Source: Rhodocyclales bacterium (GTDB taxonomy: Bacteria; Pseudomonadota; Gammaproteobacteria; Burkholderiales; Rhodocyclaceae). Taken from it: DNA of 38,001 nt. The translations under genes and the position numbers were made by a program. The stretch spans positions 1 to 38,001 of the forward strand of contig JAPLQY010000074.1 of assembly GCA_026399475.1 (NCBI GenBank). Reading direction: 5' to 3'. Under the pieces are notes generated by a model. That model worked only from the letters and a program-made list of their open reading frames with translations, did no database searches and was not told the DNA's origin. Position 1 is the first letter of the stretch, and each line of letters begins with the position of its first letter. Of the stretch, positions 33,309 to 38,001 are shown piece after piece.

Positions 33309-34577
33309 GTGAATAATCTTACCCCAGCTGACGACGGTTCCAATTTGCGGCTAGACCAGCGACGCGCGGTGACCTTGCGCTGGTGGCTGCTGGCAGCCGT
33401 GGTGATCGCCGTGTCGTCAGCGCCGGTTCTTCTGGATATCGCTCTGCCGCAACTGCCGATGTTCGCGGTGCTGCTGCTGATGGCTGCGTTCAACACCGTG
33501 ATCCAGTGGCGTGCGCGCAGCGAGGAAGCGGTGGGTGCGGGCGAACTCTTCGGCCAGTTGTGCGTCGACCTTGTCGCGCTGGCGATACTCCTGTACGTGT
33601 CGGGCGGTGCCGCAAATCCGCTGATCTCCTTCCTGCTGGTGCCGGTGGCCGTCGCCGCGCTATCCTTGCCCGGAATGATGACCGCCGTCGTCGCGCTGCT
33701 GGCCGTCGTCCTCTATTCGCTGCTGATGTGGGTCTACCTTCCCTTGTCGATTGGCGACACCGAGCGCGCGGCACGCCTGCATCTGGCCGGCATGTGGCTG
33801 ACCTTTGTAATTTCCGCGACCATGATCGCCTGGTTCGTGGCGCGCATGACGGCATCGATCCGCGAACGCGACAGGCGCCTGGTGGCTGCCCGCGAGCAGG
33901 CGCTGCGCGATGAACGCGTGGTGGCGCTCGGTGGTCTGGCGGCCGGCGCCGCCCATGAACTGGGAACGCCGCTGGCAACCATTGCCGTGATCGTCGGTGA
34001 GTTGGAACGCGAAGTTTTCCAGAATGCAGAAGTCCACGCTGATCTGGCCCTGGTTCGGGAACAGCTTGAAATTTGCAAAGGCATTATCAGCAGCATGGCG
34101 GCACGCGCCGGAACGCTGCGGCCGGAGGAGCTTCAGGTGCAGCAGGCGGATGCCTGGCTACACGGCGTTCGCGCACGCTGGCAGGCCATGCGGCCGCGGG
34201 CGACCAGTCGACTGAGGTTCGACGGCAACGGCCCTGCGCCGCAGATCGTGACCGAGGCTACCCTGGAGCAGGCTCTGGTCAACCTGCTCAACAATGCGGC
34301 GGATGCCAGCGCTGCCGAAATTGACATCAAGCTGGTTTGGGGTGCAGCGCAGCTCTCAATCGTGATTGAGGACGGCGGCCCCGGCTTCCCTGGTGACGTG
34401 TTGCGCCATGCCGGTCGCATGCCGCTGGCAGCGCGCAACGGTGGCGCCGGCATCGGTCTGTTGCTGGCGTTTTCATCTGTCGAGCGACTGGGCGGGCGCA
34501 TCGTGCTGGACAATTCGCCGGCTGGGGGCGGGCGGGCCAGTATCGACCTGCCATTCGTCCGCAGAGCCGGGATGTAA
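33309..34577 (+). CDS. regB: redox-sensing histidine kinase, RegB/PrrB/RoxS type
   Basis: The product is 422 residues from GTG 33309, without a clear ribosome site. About six membrane helices (25-180) contain the RegB quinone-site motif GGAANP (99-104). The H-box is LGGLAAGAAHELGTPLAT with His216, and the redox-active cysteine of RegB corresponds to Cys256 (QLEICKGII). ATP-binding boxes follow (NLLNNAADA, EDGGPGF, GGAGIGLLLAFSSVERLGG). It senses respiratory redox state and phosphorylates the regulator encoded next. Its place between nir and nos genes implies control of denitrification. Confidence 0.92.
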   Translation: MNNLTPADDGSNLRLDQRRAVTLRWWLLAAVVIAVSSAPVLLDIALPQLPMFAVLLLMAAFNTVIQWRARSEEAVGAGELFGQLCVDLVALAILLYVSGGAANPLISFLLVPVAVAALSLPGMMTAVVALLAVVLYSLLMWVYLPLSIGDTERAARLHLAGMWLTFVISATMIAWFVARMTASIRERDRRLVAAREQALRDERVVALGGLAAGAAHELGTPLATIAVIVGELEREVFQNAEVHADLALVREQLEICKGIISSMAARAGTLRPEELQVQQADAWLHGVRARWQAMRPRATSRLRFDGNGPAPQIVTEATLEQALVNLLNNAADASAAEIDIKLVWGAAQLSIVIEDGGPGFPGDVLRHAGRMPLAARNGGAGIGLLLAFSSVERLGGRIVLDNSPAGGGRASIDLPFVRRAGM

Positions 34578-34594
34578 CAGGGACAAGGAAGGAC

Positions 34595-35149
34595 ATGGAC
34601 GAGAGCATTCTGATCATCGAGGACGACGACACCTTCAGTGCAACTCTGGTGCGCGCGCTGAAGCGGCGCGGCTATGCCGCCGTTGCCGCGAAAAGTGTGG
34701 CGGCAGCGCTAGGTCTCGCGGAAACGCTTGCGCCGGCGAGGGTGGTACTCGATCTGAATCTCGCCGGCGAGTCCGGTCTCGGCTTGATTCCGCGTTTGCT
34801 GGAGATCAATCCGGCTTGCCGGATCGTTGTTCTGACAGGCTATGCCAGCATCACCACGGCGGTCGACGCGATCAAGCTGGGAGCCATGCAGTACCTGGCC
34901 AAGCCGGTAGATGTGGATACGCTGCTGCGGGCATTCGGCCACACGCTTCAAGCCAGTGAAGCCTCACCTGTGACCAGCACGACGGCTGCGATTTCTCAGG
35001 TGCCGATGTCGGTGGAGCGCATGGAATGGGAGCACATCCAGCGCGTATTGCGCGAGCACAAGGGCAACATATCGTCCACGGCGCGGGCACTCAACATGCA
35101 CCGCCGCACCTTGCAGCGCAAGCTGTTGAAGCGGCCGGCCAAACAGTAA
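34595..35149 (+). CDS. regA: response regulator, RegA/PrrA/RoxR type
   Basis: The product is 184 residues. It has a receiver domain with acidic pocket (Glu9, Asp10, Asp11), phospho-acceptor Asp53 (VVLDLNLAGESG) and Lys103 (YLAKPVDVD). After a short linker, a Fis-type HTH spans about 143-178 (EHIQRVLREHKGNISSTARAL, then HRRTLQRKL). The single-domain size and the near-invariant HTH are typical of RegA. It starts 17 bases after the kinase gene, forming an operon. Confidence 0.94.
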   Translation: MDESILIIEDDDTFSATLVRALKRRGYAAVAAKSVAAALGLAETLAPARVVLDLNLAGESGLGLIPRLLEINPACRIVVLTGYASITTAVDAIKLGAMQYLAKPVDVDTLLRAFGHTLQASEASPVTSTTAAISQVPMSVERMEWEHIQRVLREHKGNISSTARALNMHRRTLQRKLLKRPAKQ

Positions 35150-35169
35150 GGGGCGGGCTTGGACTGCGC

Positions 35170-35640
35170 TCAGTGCCCGGTGTCGAAGCGAAAGGGCACG
35201 GCGATGCGCTGCCGGTCGGTTTCGACAAGGACCGTTGCCACCCAGGTCATGCCGCCGGACACGCAGACCGGTAGCGAGGCTTCGCCGGCATAGCGTCCGG
35301 ATCCGGTGTGGGGCAGTTCGCTGCGGTTGTAGCCCATGTTCATGCTGGCACCGGCAAAGTCGACTTCGACCTTGCCTGGGTTGACTCCGGTGACGGTCAC
35401 TTCGACGCGCAAGGCTTGAAGCAATGGTATCGGTCGCGGTGTGATGGAGAACTCCAGGCGCCCGCCATCCGGCAATTTCGCCGCACAGGCACGCCGCTGC
35501 AAGTCACAACCGGGCTCCATGACGCCCGTCACGTCCGCCCTGGGCAGCAGCAGCGGCGATAGCTGCTGGCCGAGGACAGCCAGCGCAATCAGGGCGACGA
35601 TCATCGCCAGATTGAGAAGGTGGGGCTTGCTGAATTTCAA
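35170..35640 (-). CDS. membrane-anchored periplasmic protein of unknown function
   Basis: The product is 156 residues from TTG 35640 (CGAGG upstream); a GTG at 35691 would add 17 residues. One N-terminal membrane segment (about 8-30) is followed by a periplasmic beta-rich domain with three cysteines (GCDLQRRACAA, LPVCVSGG) and a Met-rich ASMNMGYNRSEL stretch. The latter resembles possible copper-binding loops of FixH/YtkA-like proteins. It is convergent with regA and divergent from nosZ, and its start is close to the nosZ FNR box. A role in copper handling for NosZ is a guess from place and Met/Cys content. Confidence 0.6.
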   Translation of the reverse strand: MKFSKPHLLNLAMIVALIALAVLGQQLSPLLLPRADVTGVMEPGCDLQRRACAAKLPDGGRLEFSITPRPIPLLQALRVEVTVTGVNPGKVEVDFAGASMNMGYNRSELPHTGSGRYAGEASLPVCVSGGMTWVATVLVETDRQRIAVPFRFDTGH

Positions 35641-35699
35641 GACCGAGCCTCGTTGCAGAACTTTATGTCTCCATATGTGGAATTGATGCACCGCGGCAT

Positions 35700-35740
35700 T
35701 TGATCTGGATCAATCAACAGGAGTTCTCGCTTGGTTAGTA
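35700..35740 (+). promoter_or_regulatory. FNR/DNR box and -10 of the nosZ promoter
   Basis: TTGATCTGGATCAA (35700-35713) is a perfect TTGAT-N4-ATCAA site. A TTAGTA -10-like box lies at 35735-35740. This predicts a start near 35747 and puts the box centre close to -41, the class II activator position for FNR/DNR. The box is symmetric and could also affect the gene at 35640 on the other strand. Confidence 0.85.
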
Positions 35741-35753
35741 TGTGCGGCATATT

Positions 35754-35782
35754 GTCGCAGCGGCGAAGCGTCGCAGCGGCGA
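35754..35782 (+). repeat. 13-bp direct repeat in the nosZ leader
   Basis: GTCGCAGCGGCGA occurs at 35754-35766 and again at 35770-35782, three bases apart, just after the predicted nosZ transcription start. The spacing of 16 bases is not a full helical turn multiple. The role is unknown; it might be a second regulator site or a chance duplication. Confidence 0.5.
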
Positions 35783-35847
35783 TCAGGTAGCAAGGACGCA
35801 TCGGAAGCTGTGCCAACGCAGTATCAACCGGAATGGGAGTGACAAAC

Positions 35848-38001
35848 ATGAAGCAGTTTAACAAGCAAGCCGCCTCGCTGCTGCTGGCAGCCGGGATGGG
35901 GCTGGCGGCGACCGCAGCCTGGTCGGCCGACAACCTGGCCGATGTGCTGAAAGCGCGCGGTTTGAGTCAGCAGGATCTGTTGGCCGCCGCCAAGACCTAC
36001 GTGCCTACGGGCAAGCGCGACGAGTTTGTCGCCTTCAGTTCGGGCGGACAGTCGGGGCAGATCATCGTGTACGGCATCCCGTCCATGCGCATCCTCAAGT
36101 ACATCGGCGTGTTCACGCCGGAACCCTGGCAGGGCTACGGCTTCGATGAAGAGTCGAAGAAGGTGCTGGCCGGCGGCAAGATCGACGGCAAGGACATCAC
36201 CTGGGGCGATACTCACCACCCGGCAATGTCCGAAACCAATGGCGAATACGACGGCCAGTTCCTCTTCATCAACGACAAAGCCAATCCGCGCCTGGCGGTG
36301 ATCGACCTGCGTGACTTCGAAACCAAGCAGATCGTCGTCAATCCGATTTTCAAGTCGGAGCATGGCGGCGCCTTCGTCACGACAAACACCGAGTATGTGA
36401 TCGAAGCGGCCCAGTATCCGACTCCGCTGGAGAACAAGAAATTCTACCCGCTCGAGGAAATGAACGAGAAGTATCGTGGCGGCGTGACCTACTGGAAGTT
36501 CGACCGCAAGGAAGGGCGCATCCAGCCCAACGAGTCTTTCACGCTTGAGCTGCCGCCTTACTGGCAGGATCTGTCGGATGCCGGCAAGGGTCCCTCCGAG
36601 GGCTGGTCCTTCACCAACTCCTTCTGTTCCGAGCGTTATGTCGGTGGTATCGAGAAGGGGCGCCCGCCGTATGAAGCCGGTTGCTCCGCCAAGGACACCG
36701 ACTACCTGCACGTGATCAACTGGAAGAAGGCGGTCGAACTCGTCAAGGCCGGCAAGGCCAAGAAGATCAACGGCCACAATGTTCTGATGATGGACGTTCT
36801 GGTAAAGGAAGGCGTTCTATTCCTGGTTCCGGAACCGAAGAGCCCGCACGGTGTTGACGTGACCCCGGACGGCAAGCTGATCATTGTTGCCGGCAAGCTC
36901 GATACGCACGTATCGGTGTTCAGTTTCGAGAAGATCCAGGCCGCCATCCAGGCCAAGAAGTTCGAATCCAAGGATGCCTACGGCATCCCGGTGATCGGCA
37001 TGAAGGACGCCTTGCACGTGCAGGTATCGCTGGGCCTCGGCCCCTTGCATACCCAGTACGACAGCAAGCCCTGTATCGCCTACACCTCGCTGTATGTTGA
37101 TTCGCAAGTTGCCAAGTGGAACTACTGCGAAGGCAAGGTGCTGGACAAGCTCAGCGTGCATTACAACATCGGTCACCTGATGACCATGGAAGGCGATTCG
37201 ACCAAGCCGGCCGGCAAGTACCTGGTGGCCTTGAACAAGCTTTCCATCGATCGCTTCGTGCCGGTGGGTCCGCTGCATCCGCAGAACCATCAACTGATCG
37301 ACATCAGCGGCGACAAGATGCAGTTGCTCTACGACATGCCGGTGCCGCTGGGCGAACCGCACTACGTGGTGGCCATCGATGCCAAGAAGCTGAAGCCTGC
37401 CGTGCGCTACAAGGTCGGCACCAACAGCCGTACCGACAAACCGCATCCGGGTGCAGTGCTTGCCGGTCAGGAAAAGACCGTCAAGAAGGGCAACAAGGTC
37501 GAAGTGTTCGGTACGCTGATCCGTTCGCACATCACGCCGGAAACCATCGAAGTGGATGTCGGCGACGAGGTGACGATCAATATGACCAACCTCGAGCGTG
37601 CGCAGGACGAGACCCACGGCTTCACGGTGGATACCTACAATGTGCATGCGTCGGTGGAACCGGGCAAGACCGTCTCGCTCAAGTTCAAGGCCGACAAGGA
37701 AGGTGTCTATCCCTACTATTGCACGGAGTTCTGCTCCGCCCTGCACCTGGAGATGATGGGTTACCTGCTGGTCAAGCCGAAGGGCTGGAAGCCGACCAAG
37801 ATGGAACTGGCCAAGGGCAGCTACACGGAAGCGGATTACAAGGCGACCGTGAAGAAGGTAGTCGACACGCAGGCGATCATCGACTCCGTCGTGGCCTACA
37901 TCACCAGCGTCAACTACAAGGACTTCCCGGATGTCGTGGCCATGGTTGAAGATGCATTCGACCAACTGGGCAAGACCAAGGGTCTGAAAGAGAAGCATGA
38001 A
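35848..38001 (+). CDS. nosZ: nitrous oxide reductase, clade II type (3' end outside window)
   Basis: The first 718 residues are present and no stop is reached. NosZ reduces N2O to N2 in the periplasm. The signal peptide (KQFNKQAASLLLAAGMG to about WSA-D) lacks a twin-arginine motif, so export is by Sec, as in clade II enzymes. CuZ His ligands appear in GDTHHPAMS (His123, His124), SEHGGAF (His172) and later HGVDVTPDG, GPLHTQYD and NIGHLM. CuA ligands are in the cupredoxin domain: DETHGF, then CTEFCSALHLEM (Cys625, Cys629, His633, Met636). About 75 further residues follow CuA, beyond the usual clade I end, so a C-terminal cytochrome c domain may follow. Confidence 0.95.
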   Translation, partial: MKQFNKQAASLLLAAGMGLAATAAWSADNLADVLKARGLSQQDLLAAAKTYVPTGKRDEFVAFSSGGQSGQIIVYGIPSMRILKYIGVFTPEPWQGYGFDEESKKVLAGGKIDGKDITWGDTHHPAMSETNGEYDGQFLFINDKANPRLAVIDLRDFETKQIVVNPIFKSEHGGAFVTTNTEYVIEAAQYPTPLENKKFYPLEEMNEKYRGGVTYWKFDRKEGRIQPNESFTLELPPYWQDLSDAGKGPSEGWSFTNSFCSERYVGGIEKGRPPYEAGCSAKDTDYLHVINWKKAVELVKAGKAKKINGHNVLMMDVLVKEGVLFLVPEPKSPHGVDVTPDGKLIIVAGKLDTHVSVFSFEKIQAAIQAKKFESKDAYGIPVIGMKDALHVQVSLGLGPLHTQYDSKPCIAYTSLYVDSQVAKWNYCEGKVLDKLSVHYNIGHLMTMEGDSTKPAGKYLVALNKLSIDRFVPVGPLHPQNHQLIDISGDKMQLLYDMPVPLGEPHYVVAIDAKKLKPAVRYKVGTNSRTDKPHPGAVLAGQEKTVKKGNKVEVFGTLIRSHITPETIEVDVGDEVTINMTNLERAQDETHGFTVDTYNVHASVEPGKTVSLKFKADKEGVYPYYCTEFCSALHLEMMGYLLVKPKGWKPTKMELAKGSYTEADYKATVKKVVDTQAIIDSVVAYITSVNYKDFPDVVAMVEDAFDQLGKTKGLKEKHE

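Overview
The window is GC-rich chromosomal DNA from a facultatively denitrifying Betaproteobacterium, probably a member of the Rhodocyclales or a near relative. That placement is inferred from gene content (cd1 nitrite reductase cluster, RegBA-type sensor/regulator, Sec-exported nitrous oxide reductase, DksA, two-subunit molybdenum hydroxylase); no rRNA gene or other taxonomic marker is present.

Layout. (1) 1-2800 is accessory DNA. It holds a partial 3' coding end, two copies of a palindrome built on GGGTCAGAGTGATTT that bracket a secreted Cys-rich two-repeat protein, a secreted protein made of seven 13-residue repeats, and a GNAT acetyltransferase that has lost its acetyl-CoA site. (2) 2828-14317 is a catabolic island. 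An IclR-type regulator and a beta-keto acid cleavage enzyme (BKACE) lie on the minus strand. Divergent from them is a tightly packed plus-strand series: biotin carrier, biotin carboxylase, a pyruvate-carboxylase-like carboxyltransferase with an altered active site, an SsuABC/NMT1-type ABC importer, a TauE/SafE permease, a 3-hydroxybutyrate-dehydrogenase-like SDR and a GMC alcohol dehydrogenase. My working model is import of an alcohol or ketone, oxidation, biotin-dependent carboxylation of a methyl-ketone-like substrate to a beta-keto acid, and BKACE cleavage with acetyl-CoA to acetoacetate plus an acyl-CoA. No step is demonstrated. (3) 14342-18117 carries small single genes: GYF_2 protein, PaaI-like thioesterase, C_GCAxxG_C_C redox protein, methyltransferase, XRE-like protein and a DksA with one cysteine. 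(4) 18118-20750 is a two-subunit Mo hydroxylase. (5) 20880-25130 is a cobalamin uptake unit (btuB-btuC-btuD) headed by a clear cobalamin riboswitch, all on the minus strand.

(6) 25256-38001 is the denitrification region. An FNR/DNR box precedes nirS. It is followed by a tetraheme NirT/NapC, an ethylbenzene-dehydrogenase-like cytochrome, a cupredoxin, nirC, nirF, a nirDL fusion, nirG and nirH. A convergent cytochrome c4-like gene, a RegB/RegA (PrrBA, RoxSR) two-component pair and a small membrane-anchored protein come next. A second FNR/DNR box then precedes nosZ, which runs off the window end. The nosZ product has a Sec rather than a Tat signal and a C-terminal extension beyond CuA, as in clade II enzymes. 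Electron donors, heme d1 synthesis, redox sensing and two terminal reductases are therefore grouped; nirE, nirJ and nirN are not in the window.

Stretches without a gene: 194-626 (palindrome, a possible gene-end remnant, a terminator), 1572-1962 (hairpin and palindrome copy), 4576-4780 (operator), 14618-14833 and 17912-18117 (nothing recognised), 24808-25382 (riboswitch and FNR box), 27060-27278 (three hairpins), 35641-35847 (FNR box, promoter, short direct repeat).
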